This document shows, one piece after another, positions 1 through 8,064 of a stretch of 21,656 nucleotides of DNA. The notes below the pieces were generated by a model, which worked only from the letters and a program-made list of their open reading frames with translations, was not told where the DNA came from and made no database searches. Position numbers and translations under genes: made by a program. The DNA is from a virus. The stretch's first letter is position 1. Each line of letters opens with the position of its first letter. The DNA lies in IMG/VR virus record IMGVR_UViG_3300025674_000471, positions 1 through 21,656 of that record. One strand, given 5' to 3'.

Positions 1-12
1 CCTTTTTTTTTT

Positions 13-246
13 TTAGTCTTCAGTACTTTCTTCTGGCTCAAGAGTTTTTCCAAGCAATTCTATAAAACCTTCTTTGGCAATTCTTGCCTGATGTTCTTTA
101 GCATTTAATTGCTTCAATTGAGCTTCAATATCCTGTATTTGAGCTATTAAATAACGCTGATCTTCAGTTAGCTCGTCTAATGGGTACTCAGTACCATTGA
201 AGTTTAACGTTGGTTTCGTTTCTTCTTGCACTTCTTCCGTGGTCAT
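13..246 (-). CDS. DUF6447-like small phage protein
   Basis: A 77-aa acidic protein directly after nrdB. It has a short N-terminal beta-like segment (TLNFNGTEYPLDELTE, residues about 13-28), then a helix rich in Gln, Ala and Leu (about 29-65) and an acidic tail. This pattern, T-L-x-x-x-G-x-E-Y-x-L-D-x-L followed by one amphipathic helix, resembles the DUF6447 family of small proteins common in marine phages; the match is from memory. No function is known. The start ATG at 246 has an AAGGA-type ribosome site that overlaps the nrdB stop, so the gene is the last visible member of the ribonucleotide reductase operon. Just after its stop is a run of A on the coding strand that reaches the window edge. 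Confidence 0.75.
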   Translation of the reverse strand: MTTEEVQEETKPTLNFNGTEYPLDELTEDQRYLIAQIQDIEAQLKQLNAKEHQARIAKEGFIELLGKTLEPEESTED

Positions 247-257
247 AGTAAGGTTCC

Positions 258-1217
258 TTATTTAAAAATGTCTTGCCAATTACCTGTAGTACTAGCGCGC
301 GAGTACTCAGTGGCACGGTTCTCGAAAAAATTAGCGTGTTCTACGCCATTCAACATATAATCTAGCCAAGGAAGAGGGTTGTCTTCACTTGAAAAGATTT
401 TTTTCATTCCTAGCCCTAAAAGTCTTCGATCTGCAATATACCGAATGTATGCCTTTACTTCGTCTGCCGTTAGTTCCGGTACGTCCGCACCTTCGAAACA
501 TAGATCAATAAACGCATCTTCTAACTCTACTGTGCGCTCTGCAGCGCAGTAAATCTCATATTTTAGATCATCATTCCATAGATCTGGGTTTTCTTTAATA
601 AAAGTTCTAAACAATTGTGACATTCCTTCAACATGAAGAGTCTCGTCGCGAATTGACCATGTAACAATTTGTCCCATACCTTTCATCAAGTTATGACGAG
701 GAAAGTTAAGTAGAATAGCAAAGCTACTAAACAACTGCACTCCCTCTGTAAATCCAGAATAGATAGCCATGGTTTTTGCAATATCCATAGGAGTATCCAT
801 TCCAAAATTACTTAAATGCTCGTGCTTGTCGAGCATTGCCTTGTGTTCAAAAAACTTTTGATATTCATCATCCCCGAACCCAAGTGTTTCCAAAAGCAAC
901 GAATATGCTTCCTGGTGCACTGCTTCCATAGCAGCAAACGCGGATAGCATCATTCGTACTTCGGGCTGCTTAAACGTAGGTAGGTAATGCTTTGCATACC
1001 CACAACATACATCTACATCAGCTTGAGTGAAGAAACGAAAGATGCTTGAAAGCAGCCTTCTATTTCCTTCACTCATTTTCTCCCTATAGTCCTTTAGGTC
1101 ATCCGCTAGATTGACTTCATCAGGAAGCCAATGCATGTGCTGTTGAGCCTTGTAATGCTCAAAAGCCCATGGATAGTTAAAAGGCTTGTAGTATTCTCTT
1201 TCTGTTAATAAGTCCAT
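258..1217 (-). CDS. nrdB: Class I ribonucleotide reductase small (radical) subunit
   Basis: The 319-aa R2 subunit supplies the tyrosyl radical that NrdA uses to reduce ribonucleotides to deoxyribonucleotides. The ferritin-like helical fold shows the metal and radical residues: probable first ligand D67 (TQADVDV), E98 and H101 (MEAVHQEAY), radical Tyr Y105, E158 (TEGVQLF), and E192 and H195 (RDETLHVEG). The C-terminal tail (ENRATEYSRA, then TTGNWQDIFK) is the type that docks into NrdA and carries the radical-transfer tyrosine. The open frame continues upstream to 1286 inside nrdA. The ATG at 1217 was chosen because GAGGG lies 6 bases ahead of it and the protein then begins MDLLTEREYY, a normal R2 start. 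The start is 1 base past the nrdA stop, so translation is probably coupled. Confidence 0.96.
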   Translation of the reverse strand: MDLLTEREYYKPFNYPWAFEHYKAQQHMHWLPDEVNLADDLKDYREKMSEGNRRLLSSIFRFFTQADVDVCCGYAKHYLPTFKQPEVRMMLSAFAAMEAVHQEAYSLLLETLGFGDDEYQKFFEHKAMLDKHEHLSNFGMDTPMDIAKTMAIYSGFTEGVQLFSSFAILLNFPRHNLMKGMGQIVTWSIRDETLHVEGMSQLFRTFIKENPDLWNDDLKYEIYCAAERTVELEDAFIDLCFEGADVPELTADEVKAYIRYIADRRLLGLGMKKIFSSEDNPLPWLDYMLNGVEHANFFENRATEYSRASTTGNWQDIFK

Positions 1218-1218
1218 T

Positions 1219-2988
1219 TTATCCCTCACACGCCAGACAACCATCGTCGTCGATACTTTCAAAGATTTGTCTTCGCAGAGCTTCATCCGAAACGGTTTCT
1301 GCTCTCTTATACGCTTCGCTGCGTAGATAATAGAGAGTTTTCACCCCCCTTTTCCAAGCCATCATATGAGTGGCGTGAAGTTCCTGTTTAGATACATTTG
1401 CAGGAAAGAACACATTTAGCGATTGACTCTGGCAAATATACTCTTGCCTGTCTGCTGCCATTTCGATTATCCATCGCTGGTCTAGCTCGACAGCCGTTTT
1501 AAATACATCTTTATTCCAATCATCCAAAAAGTCTAGATGCTGTACTGAACCGCCATTGGTTACAATACTCTTCCACACTTCGTCTGTATCTTGGTCTAAG
1601 TCTTGTAAAACATTTTCAAGATACTCGTTTTTAAGCAGACTAGAGCCGCTCTTAGTTTTTTGAGTAAAAGCGTTAGCCCTATAAGGCTCAATTGAAGGAG
1701 AAGTATTCCCGCAGATAATACTGCTACTGGCATTAGGAGCAATAGCCAAAAGATGAGCGTTGCGCACACCATAGCCTTCTCCATCAGGGCATTCGCCTCT
1801 TTCTTCTGCCAATTGTTGTGTTGCACGTACCGCCTCCGATTTAATATGCTGAAACATCTGTAAGTTTTTACCCTTTGCCATAGCACTCTCGAAGGGAATA
1901 CTATGACGTTGAAGGTGTGCATGAAACCCCATCGCACCCAATCCCAGGCTTCGCTCTCTCATCGCACTAAACTTAGCGCGAGATAGTTGGTCTGGAGCAT
2001 GTTGCACGAAATATTCGATAACATTATCCAACATACGAATTAGATCAGGAATAAAATTAGGCTCATTTTTCCACTCATCGTACTCTTCCAAATTTACACT
2101 AGATAGACAGCATACCGCTGTGCGGTCCTTATCTGTAGGAAGTGTAATCTCTGAACATAGGTTTGAATGATGAACACGTAGCCCTAAATTTTGCTGAAAA
2201 TCAGGCAAGCCTTCTTCAACAGTATCACTAAACATAATATACGGCTCACCCGTTTCTACTCGATTTTGAATAAGTTTTACCCAAAGCGTTTTAGCAGATA
2301 CAGTTTTTGTAACCTTGCCAGAATGTGGGTCTACTAGATCCCAAGAATCGTCAAAACCTTCATAGCGTGTGGCATTCTCAATCAATTCCATAAATTTGTC
2401 AGATATAAGGACGCCATGATGAAGATTAACAGACTTTCTGTTAATATCACCGCCTGTAGGTTTACGAATATCCAGAAATTCTTCAATTTCTGGGTGAGAG
2501 ATGTCAAGATATGCTGCATAGCTTCCTCTTCGTGTTACACCCTGTGAGAATGCCAGCATTTCAGCATCCACCACTTTTAGAAACGGAATTACTCCCGTAC
2601 TTTCGGAGCCATTGCTCGTTTTCGAGCCCACACTCCGAACCCCGTTCCAACACCCTCCAACCCCGCCACCTACCGAAGATAGGTAGGCATTTTCGGTATA
2701 ATGATTAGTAATACCTTCTCTACTATCATCAACATAGTTAAGAAAGCAACTAATAGGCATACCTCTTTTTGTGCCCCCATTAGATAGGATAGGCGTAGAA
2801 AACATAAACCACAGCTTACTGGCGTAGTCATACAATCTCTGCGCATGCGCATCATTGTCTGCGAAGGCTTTAGCAGCGCGAGCAAATGCATCTTGAGGAG
2901 AGGATTCTCCATCTACTAAGTATCTATCTTCTAATGTTTTTATACTAAACTCAGAAAGATACTTATCTCTATTATAGCTAATCTGCAT
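1219..2988 (-). CDS. nrdA: Class I ribonucleotide reductase large (catalytic) subunit
   Basis: The 589-aa R1 subunit holds the active site and the specificity site. Catalytic residues are visible: C81 (PISCFL), N276-x-C278-x-E280 (SNLCSE) and C293/C294 (AVCCLSSVNL), which supply the redox pair and thiyl radical. A YY pair for radical transfer lies in TLYYLRSEAY near the C-terminus. The protein ends DDDGCLACEG, whose CxxC re-reduces the active site and is itself reduced by glutaredoxin or thioredoxin; a phage glutaredoxin lies at 20791-21015. It is short for R1 (E. coli NrdA is about 760 aa) and begins near the ten-stranded barrel, so the N-terminal ATP-cone domain is absent. The start overlaps the end of the flap endonuclease gene by 11 bases and has an AAGGAG site 8 bases upstream. 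Confidence 0.96.
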   Translation of the reverse strand: MQISYNRDKYLSEFSIKTLEDRYLVDGESSPQDAFARAAKAFADNDAHAQRLYDYASKLWFMFSTPILSNGGTKRGMPISCFLNYVDDSREGITNHYTENAYLSSVGGGVGGCWNGVRSVGSKTSNGSESTGVIPFLKVVDAEMLAFSQGVTRRGSYAAYLDISHPEIEEFLDIRKPTGGDINRKSVNLHHGVLISDKFMELIENATRYEGFDDSWDLVDPHSGKVTKTVSAKTLWVKLIQNRVETGEPYIMFSDTVEEGLPDFQQNLGLRVHHSNLCSEITLPTDKDRTAVCCLSSVNLEEYDEWKNEPNFIPDLIRMLDNVIEYFVQHAPDQLSRAKFSAMRERSLGLGAMGFHAHLQRHSIPFESAMAKGKNLQMFQHIKSEAVRATQQLAEERGECPDGEGYGVRNAHLLAIAPNASSSIICGNTSPSIEPYRANAFTQKTKSGSSLLKNEYLENVLQDLDQDTDEVWKSIVTNGGSVQHLDFLDDWNKDVFKTAVELDQRWIIEMAADRQEYICQSQSLNVFFPANVSKQELHATHMMAWKRGVKTLYYLRSEAYKRAETVSDEALRRQIFESIDDDGCLACEG

Positions 2989-3817
2989 CGAGCAAACTCC
3001 TTATTTCTGATATATTATCAGCCCCAATTGCATCATCGCAATATGTAATTAAATCCATTAATTCGTAGTTCTGGGCTATCTGCTCGTAGTTTTCATTCAA
3101 TGACTCAATATATTTATACCGCCCTGGTATAGGGCAAGCATCATAAATATTTAAGGCATCTCCATACTCCTTAATTAACCCCAACGCTCTTTTTGGTCCA
3201 ATGCCTGGAATGCCAGGAACATTGTCCCCTTTATCTCCAGTAAGACACTTGAGTGAAATATACTCTTCTGGACTAACATCGTAGTGTGTACTCCAGTTTT
3301 CTAATGTCACTTCTTTTCGAGTCACATAGGAAAATCTCCCTACATTCTCTTGTATTAGTAAATCCCAGTCTCGGTCACTCGAAATTAACCAAATATACTC
3401 TAAACCATATCGCTCTCTTTCTTTAACTAGATGTGCTGCTATATCATCGGCCTCTACTCCCTTGAATCTTAGCAGGGGGTAGTCTTCTTTTAATAGAGCC
3501 AAGGCTTCTTCATACTCCTCAAAAAACTCCTCGAATGCGATTCTTTCCTCCTCGGATTGATCCGCTAATTTATCCTTTCTATTTTGTTTATAGTCAGGAC
3601 TAATTTGTTTCCTATAAGTTGAAGAGCCCCAATCTGCCGTTACTATAATTTTTTCACAATCATAAGAACGAGCTAGAGACTCTACAGTTCTTTGATACTC
3701 ATATCTAAAATCTGTTCGTCCCTGGTGCTTCCATCTAAAAGCTAAATTAAGTGCATCTATTATTAGTGCACAGTTTGGATTTTTATCATTTATTTTTTCT
3801 GAAAAGTTAAACGCCAT
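2978..3817 (-). CDS. 5'-3' exonuclease / flap endonuclease (FEN family)
   Basis: A 279-aa structure-specific nuclease related to T5 D15, T4 RNase H and the PolI 5' nuclease domain. It removes RNA primers and 5' flaps during lagging-strand synthesis. Acidic metal ligands appear in family order: D21 (IIDALN), D62 (ADWG), E122/D124/D125 (GVEADDIAA), D148/D150/D152 (SSDRDWDLL) and D195/D198 (LTGDKGDNVPG). A helix-hairpin-helix DNA-binding motif follows (GIPGIGPKRA, 202-211), and a basic arch segment (YRKQISPDYKQNRK) lies near residues 68-81. PolA in this window has no 5' nuclease domain, so this gene supplies it separately. The gene overlaps the stop of the upstream Hjc-like gene by 11 bases and nrdA by 11 bases. 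Confidence 0.93.
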   Translation of the reverse strand: MAFNFSEKINDKNPNCALIIDALNLAFRWKHQGRTDFRYEYQRTVESLARSYDCEKIIVTADWGSSTYRKQISPDYKQNRKDKLADQSEEERIAFEEFFEEYEEALALLKEDYPLLRFKGVEADDIAAHLVKERERYGLEYIWLISSDRDWDLLIQENVGRFSYVTRKEVTLENWSTHYDVSPEEYISLKCLTGDKGDNVPGIPGIGPKRALGLIKEYGDALNIYDACPIPGRYKYIESLNENYEQIAQNYELMDLITYCDDAIGADNISEIRSLLDAD

Positions 3818-4253
3818 ATAAAAAATCCGTATTCTCTATTTCTAACCACTCTTCGGCTAGTAGCACGTAGCAAGGTAGAAACTTAATTTGCATATATTGT
3901 ATCGTATTCATAGGTTCTCCTTCTGTAACTACAAATACAGGAGATCTATTATATTTAAAAAATAACAAAGGCTCTTGGTTGCCGCCTATTGCTTGCTCTT
4001 TTAGTTTCTTCCACCATTTAATTAGGTTATTAGTCTTTGGTGCTGTAAATATTTTATCTGTTAAAGGAGATTCTGCATAGTTTTTTACTTCTATACAAAA
4101 TCTGTTTTTTTCATGAGGAACATAAAGGTCCCCTTTTAAGTATTCAAGGGCACCCGAGTTGGGTACCCTTTCAAACTGAAGATTAGTATATTCTCTGAGC
4201 ATATCTCTTACAATATACTCACCCCTTGCTCCTTTTGCTCTTGAATCAACCAT
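3807..4253 (-). CDS. PD-(D/E)xK endonuclease, Holliday-junction-resolvase-like
   Basis: A 148-aa protein with a restriction-endonuclease-like core. The motif order E12 (KGARGEYIVRDML), R29 (ERVPNSGAL), D42 (KGDLYVP) and E55-x-K57 (CIEVKNYAES) matches the catalytic set of archaeal Hjc-type resolvases and related nucleases. The likely job is to cut four-way or branched DNA during recombination-dependent replication, supported by its place between SbcC and the flap endonuclease. The start ATG is 1 base after the sbcC stop and has only a weak ribosome site, so coupling to sbcC translation is likely. The C-terminal half (about 90-148) is not recognisable. A Mrr- or VRR-type nuclease with another substrate cannot be excluded. 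Confidence 0.7.
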   Translation of the reverse strand: MVDSRAKGARGEYIVRDMLREYTNLQFERVPNSGALEYLKGDLYVPHEKNRFCIEVKNYAESPLTDKIFTAPKTNNLIKWWKKLKEQAIGGNQEPLLFFKYNRSPVFVVTEGEPMNTIQYMQIKFLPCYVLLAEEWLEIENTDFLYGV

Positions 4254-4254
4254 T

Positions 4255-6057
4255 CTACTTATCTAATGCACTTACATTGCCTTGTTTTACTACTTCAATT
4301 TTTTCAAGCAACGGATGTGTCCAGCCATGAGAAACTACATAAGTATTTAACTCTTCTGTTAGTAAAACTTCTACTAGCTTCTCTCTTCCTGTATCATCCA
4401 GTACATTAATAACTTCATCTAAGAACAATATATTGATTCTAGACTTGGATATGCTGCTCATCAGTTTCCTGATAGCTATTAGAGTAGCGGTATTTACTCT
4501 AGCTAACTCTCCCGAAGAAAGTGCTAGAATATCTACTACATTTTCATTATCTGTTATCTGTACATTTAGTTTATCATTTGAAACAATAAACTGTAGCGTA
4601 AAACGTCCGTCTGATAGCTCTGCTAGGTACGTATTGGCTAGCTCTTCTAACTCTTTTACAAGATTTTCTATTTTGTATGCTAGTAATCCGTTCGTACTAA
4701 ATGCTTTTTTAAGTACATCTAAATTAGAGTCTAACTCTTTTTGTTGCTCTAATATCTGCTGAGCCTGTTTTAAATTGTTTAGAAAGCCATCTGTCTGGGC
4801 TTGAATAATCTCTATTCGAGTATTTGCTCTTGTTCTGGCTTCGTTTTCCCTAGAGATTCTATCAATCTCTAGTTTGGCTTCTTTTAGCTTTGAAGTCACT
4901 TCTTTTAGTCTATCTTCTAGCTCATTTTTGTCCAAAGTATTAGCAGGTAAAGTATTATCTATACTTCTATAAAGATCTTCCCACTCTTTCTGTGCTTTGG
5001 ATAAGTTAATTCTAGAATTATTGTTTCTTTTTATCTGGCGTATCATGTCTTCGTTAAAGTCTTTATCACTATCTAACTTAGCTAGCTTGGTCTTTTCCGA
5101 CTGCAATAACTCATTCTTAAACTCTGCATCAATATCTTGTTCACATGTAGGACACTTATCCCCTAGTCTTAATAGCTTATCTAACATGCTGTTAGCGGCC
5201 TTTATTCCTGCGCTTAGCTGGCCTAAGTCGCTCTGATACTTATCATAAGACTCAGCAGGGGGCAGCTGCTGTAAAGCAGTCTGCACCTGGTTAATATCTA
5301 TGCTGGACAGCATATCTTTGTATTGATTGTTTTGTAAGATTTTTTTATTTTTTTCAGAGATATTTTCAAGTTCTACTGATAAAGAACGGAAAGTCTTCTC
5401 ATTCTCTTCCGTATCAATTTCAAAATCTAACAGGGGTAGTACTATCGTACTATCTAATTTATTATTTTGTAACCATTTTTCAATTGTTGCAATTTCTGAG
5501 TTTACCTCGACAATCTTAGAGTTAGACTCCTTTGCCGCCTCTTTAAATACCTCAAATAAATTGACGTAGTTATCAAGGTGTAGTAAATCAATTAAAAACT
5601 TTTTCCTATTAGTATCGGTGGCTGTAAGAAACTGCAAGCTCGCATTGGTATTTTGATATACAAGCTGCGAGAAAGTTTTAAAGTCAATACCAATAACTTC
5701 TTGAATACTTTTATATGTATTTGTAGCTGTATGACTAGAAATATCCTCTCCGTCTTTTTCCAGCTTTACTTTGATATTGCTTTTTCTGTCTACGCCAATA
5801 CGATAGTTGCTCCCGTCCTTCTCAAAGCTAAGTTCTATACTATATCCATTATTGATATAGCGATTTGGAATATCTGCTTTCTTGATTCCTTTAGAATTCT
5901 TATTATACAAAACTTCCTCAATGATTAACGGTATGGAGGATTTCCCCATACCGTTTGTACCAATGATTTGCGTTACTGTATTATCTTCCAGATCTAGTTC
6001 ATTGTCTGGTCCATAGCTGAAGCAGTTACTCCATTTCAGTTTTTTGAGCGTAATCAT
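4255..6057 (-). CDS. SbcC/Rad50/gp46-like ATPase subunit of recombination nuclease
   Basis: A 600-aa SMC-type ABC ATPase that partners with the adjacent SbcD-like phosphoesterase to process DNA ends. Walker A is GTNGMGKS (33-40). Coiled-coil arms run at about 165-290 and 315-455, separated by a CPTC zinc hook (302-305) that joins two Rad50-type molecules. The ABC signature LSSGE is at 513-517, Walker B ILFLDE at 543-548, and the switch His is H577 (VVSHGW). The arms are short compared with cellular SbcC (about 1000 aa), as in T4 gp46 and T5 D13. The start ATG at 6057 has AGGA 7 bases upstream and overlaps the sbcD-like gene by 32 bases, as expected for subunits made in a fixed ratio. Confidence 0.95.
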   Translation of the reverse strand: MITLKKLKWSNCFSYGPDNELDLEDNTVTQIIGTNGMGKSSIPLIIEEVLYNKNSKGIKKADIPNRYINNGYSIELSFEKDGSNYRIGVDRKSNIKVKLEKDGEDISSHTATNTYKSIQEVIGIDFKTFSQLVYQNTNASLQFLTATDTNRKKFLIDLLHLDNYVNLFEVFKEAAKESNSKIVEVNSEIATIEKWLQNNKLDSTIVLPLLDFEIDTEENEKTFRSLSVELENISEKNKKILQNNQYKDMLSSIDINQVQTALQQLPPAESYDKYQSDLGQLSAGIKAANSMLDKLLRLGDKCPTCEQDIDAEFKNELLQSEKTKLAKLDSDKDFNEDMIRQIKRNNNSRINLSKAQKEWEDLYRSIDNTLPANTLDKNELEDRLKEVTSKLKEAKLEIDRISRENEARTRANTRIEIIQAQTDGFLNNLKQAQQILEQQKELDSNLDVLKKAFSTNGLLAYKIENLVKELEELANTYLAELSDGRFTLQFIVSNDKLNVQITDNENVVDILALSSGELARVNTATLIAIRKLMSSISKSRINILFLDEVINVLDDTGREKLVEVLLTEELNTYVVSHGWTHPLLEKIEVVKQGNVSALDK

Positions 6058-6985
6058 TATAAGTTCCTACTATGTCAGCTACTTTGTTATCCGGTATTTC
6101 TAGAATATAGGTTAGATACTCTACTAGTTCTTCCTCTATGGTCATATCTTTATCAATAACCAAAGATGCTTCTGAGTTACGCTTTATTACCTTTTTATCA
6201 AGTAATTCTGAGTTTTCTACAGAGGCTAATTCTTGTATATCACCTTCTATTTCATAAATAGTATGATGATAGTCAGTAGGTATCATATCTTCTGGATTTG
6301 TGACTGTTTTACGAATAAGCTGAGGAAGATCAAAAGGCTCCCATATCCAGCTCCAATCTTTTTCATTAATAAACAGACACCCCGTTGAGACCTCTTTTCT
6401 ATGAAAGGAAGTGGTCATCGGACTACCAGGATATACTATGTTTCTTTGAGTATTGCTATGAGCATGAAGATCCCCTGCAAATACTACTGGAAACTCTGAA
6501 AACCTATCTAGATCTACCTCCGGCCTTACATGCGGAGGAATCTCACCTCGCACATGAGTAAACAAAGGCTGAGAAGTGTTGAAATGCTCAATACTCTCTT
6601 TTCTGTGCAAATCTGCATAAGGAAGTACACCAAAACCTACGTCTTCATCAATATAAGAAACATCAACTATATGAATCAGAGGGTTAATATCCCTACTGAC
6701 TTGCTTTAGTTGAGTAAAAAATGTTTTATTCTTTTTTGTTGCTTCATGATTTCCGTCGTAGATTATGGTGGGAACTTTAACATTCCGAATAAACGAAAAG
6801 TAAAGTTCCAGCTCTTCCATACTAGGCAGACGGTCAAACAAGTCTCCCCCAATAATATGGGAGTCACACTGCTTGCAATAGCTATGCACTTGGTCAAAGA
6901 ACATATTATAGCGATTTAATGCCCACTCTCGTGGCACATTCTTTTGTCCTAGCTTAATATGCCAGTCTGCCGTAAATAAAATCAT
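6026..6985 (-). CDS. SbcD/Mre11/gp47-like metallophosphoesterase nuclease subunit
   Basis: A 319-aa nuclease subunit of the SbcCD/Mre11-Rad50 type, acting on DNA ends and hairpins and feeding recombination. The calcineurin-like phosphoesterase motifs are complete: D7-x-H9 (TADWHIK), D48 (IIGGDLFDR), N79-H80-E81 (YDGNHEA), H144 (LFTHVRGE) and H174-x-H176 (AGDLHAHSN). The C-terminal 90 residues form the usual capping/Rad50-binding region. The gene follows the SSB gene with an ATGA start-stop overlap and overlaps sbcC by 32 bases. Its length matches phage gp47-like proteins (about 320-340 aa) rather than cellular SbcD. Confidence 0.94.
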   Translation of the reverse strand: MILFTADWHIKLGQKNVPREWALNRYNMFFDQVHSYCKQCDSHIIGGDLFDRLPSMEELELYFSFIRNVKVPTIIYDGNHEATKKNKTFFTQLKQVSRDINPLIHIVDVSYIDEDVGFGVLPYADLHRKESIEHFNTSQPLFTHVRGEIPPHVRPEVDLDRFSEFPVVFAGDLHAHSNTQRNIVYPGSPMTTSFHRKEVSTGCLFINEKDWSWIWEPFDLPQLIRKTVTNPEDMIPTDYHHTIYEIEGDIQELASVENSELLDKKVIKRNSEASLVIDKDMTIEEELVEYLTYILEIPDNKVADIVGTYNDYAQKTEME

Positions 6986-7614
6986 CCGATTTTGAACTCT
7001 TCTTCAATGCTTTCATCAATCTCGTTAGCTGCGCCTGCATTATCACGGACGCGATCCAGCAACTCTTTCTGAGCATCTGGAGTTGGGCGAGGCATAACTT
7101 CGTCCATAGACTTGAGATCAGCAATCAAAGAAAGTTCATCATCTTCCAAAGCACGAGGCTTGCACTTCAATGCCTGTAGCTGATACTCTACATTGTAAGG
7201 CAGAGGTCCAGTCTTTACTCGCTTGAAGCAAACATCCCAACCAGTTTCAGGATCAGTAGGATCACCTAAGTCTTCTGCAGCAGTAATAATTTGCTCCCAC
7301 AGCTTTTTCTTTAGGTTTACAACTTTTACCTGTCCATTGTCGATGCACTGAGTAGCATAGCTCCAGCCACACTTGAGGTCGGGATAGTACTCACGAACCC
7401 AGTCTTTCTCCAGGTTATTAAACGTTTCTTTGTTTCGGTCGAAAGACAGACATTCGAGAGGAATATTCTTATCATTCTCACCTTTTACCCAGTACACATA
7501 TCGTGCAAGGATATCCCCCACTAGGCGGAATTTGTTATCTCCATCAGTATACTGAAAGCTGCTGATAGAACTCTTTTGGGCAGAACCCTTTTGCTGGTTA
7601 AATGAAATAGCCAT
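6982..7614 (-). CDS. Single-stranded DNA-binding protein (gp32-like role)
   Basis: A 210-aa protein with the layout of phage SSBs: a basic, Ser/Gln-rich N-terminus (about 1-18), an OB-like core rich in aromatics and Lys (about 20-150, for example RLVGDILARYVYWVKG), and an acidic tail (EIDESIEEEFKIG) of the kind that recruits other replication proteins. It would coat ssDNA at the fork and at resected ends. Assignment rests on this architecture, on recollection of similar phage proteins, and on its place just ahead of the SbcD/SbcC genes. No CxxC zinc motif typical of T4 gp32 is evident. GGAG lies 9 bases before the ATG, next to the upstream stop. Confidence 0.72.
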   Translation of the reverse strand: MAISFNQQKGSAQKSSISSFQYTDGDNKFRLVGDILARYVYWVKGENDKNIPLECLSFDRNKETFNNLEKDWVREYYPDLKCGWSYATQCIDNGQVKVVNLKKKLWEQIITAAEDLGDPTDPETGWDVCFKRVKTGPLPYNVEYQLQALKCKPRALEDDELSLIADLKSMDEVMPRPTPDAQKELLDRVRDNAGAANEIDESIEEEFKIG

Positions 7615-8022
7615 TTAATGTATCTCCATATTGTTGACTTCTTCGTAAAGAAAGTGAACTTGGTCATCTTCTAAATAAAGTAGCCTATTGTTTTCTATAA
7701 TTGATAGTCCTCGATCCCCGGGCATAAACACGAAGTCAAGGGTTATTTTTTGGTTGCTAATATAATCAGCATACGAACGCAAGGCAGCCAACGCAATGTA
7801 CTGGGCTACTTCACGGTACGTGTACTTATAAGAATGGTATAGAAGGACGTCAGGATGCAGCAGGAAGCTGCGCCCAGAGAAGTTTTTCTGCGAATATCCA
7901 TAGATAGGATCCTTGCGGTTCTTGGGTATTTGTCTTTCGACAAGCATACGCAAAATACGCACAGTCTCCACGACGTTGCCGCCGCTCTCTATGTAGATTT
8001 TCGTCCAGTCAAATAAGAACAT
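7615..8022 (-). CDS. Conserved phage protein of unknown function at the head of the SSB-Nrd block
   Basis: A 135-aa protein of unknown function, first gene after promoter P1. The N-terminal half is basic and helical; the segment DFSGRSFLL-like (KNFSGRSFLLHPDVLLY, about 46-62) and YREVAQYIALAALRSYADY (about 69-87) suggest a compact helical domain, followed by a beta-rich part ending FLYEEVNNMEIH. I recall similar unannotated proteins beside replication genes of marine phages. The ATG at 8022 starts only 2 bases past the P1 -10 box and has no Shine-Dalgarno sequence, so it should lie upstream of or at the P1 transcription start. The early residues (MFLFDWTKIYIESGGN) look like real protein, while the next Met is residue 26. 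It is either read from read-through RNA or made from a leaderless message. Confidence 0.72.
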   Translation of the reverse strand: MFLFDWTKIYIESGGNVVETVRILRMLVERQIPKNRKDPIYGYSQKNFSGRSFLLHPDVLLYHSYKYTYREVAQYIALAALRSYADYISNQKITLDFVFMPGDRGLSIIENNRLLYLEDDQVHFLYEEVNNMEIH

Positions 8023-8024
8023 AT

Positions 8025-8053
8025 ATTATACTAAAATGTGAGGTTGAAGTCAA
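8025..8053 (-). promoter_or_regulatory. Sigma70-type promoter P1
   Basis: On the minus strand the -35 box TTGACT (8053-8048) and the -10 box TATAAT (8030-8025) are separated by exactly 17 bases. The -35 box is preceded by an A-rich tract and AGTTC, and the -10 box by TTTAG, as in P2-P4. The -35 lies 12 bases after the stop of the SF2 helicase gene. It would transcribe the unknown 135-aa gene, SSB, SbcD/SbcC, nucleases and nrdAB. It matches the E. coli consensus at 11 of 12 box positions. Confidence 0.85.
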
Positions 8054-8064
8054 GAACTATTTTT

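Noticed and set aside
1596-1937. Second minus-strand frame of 113 codons inside nrdA
   Set aside because: It overlaps the conserved R1 catalytic region in another frame; its hydrophobic look is a by-product of nrdA codons.
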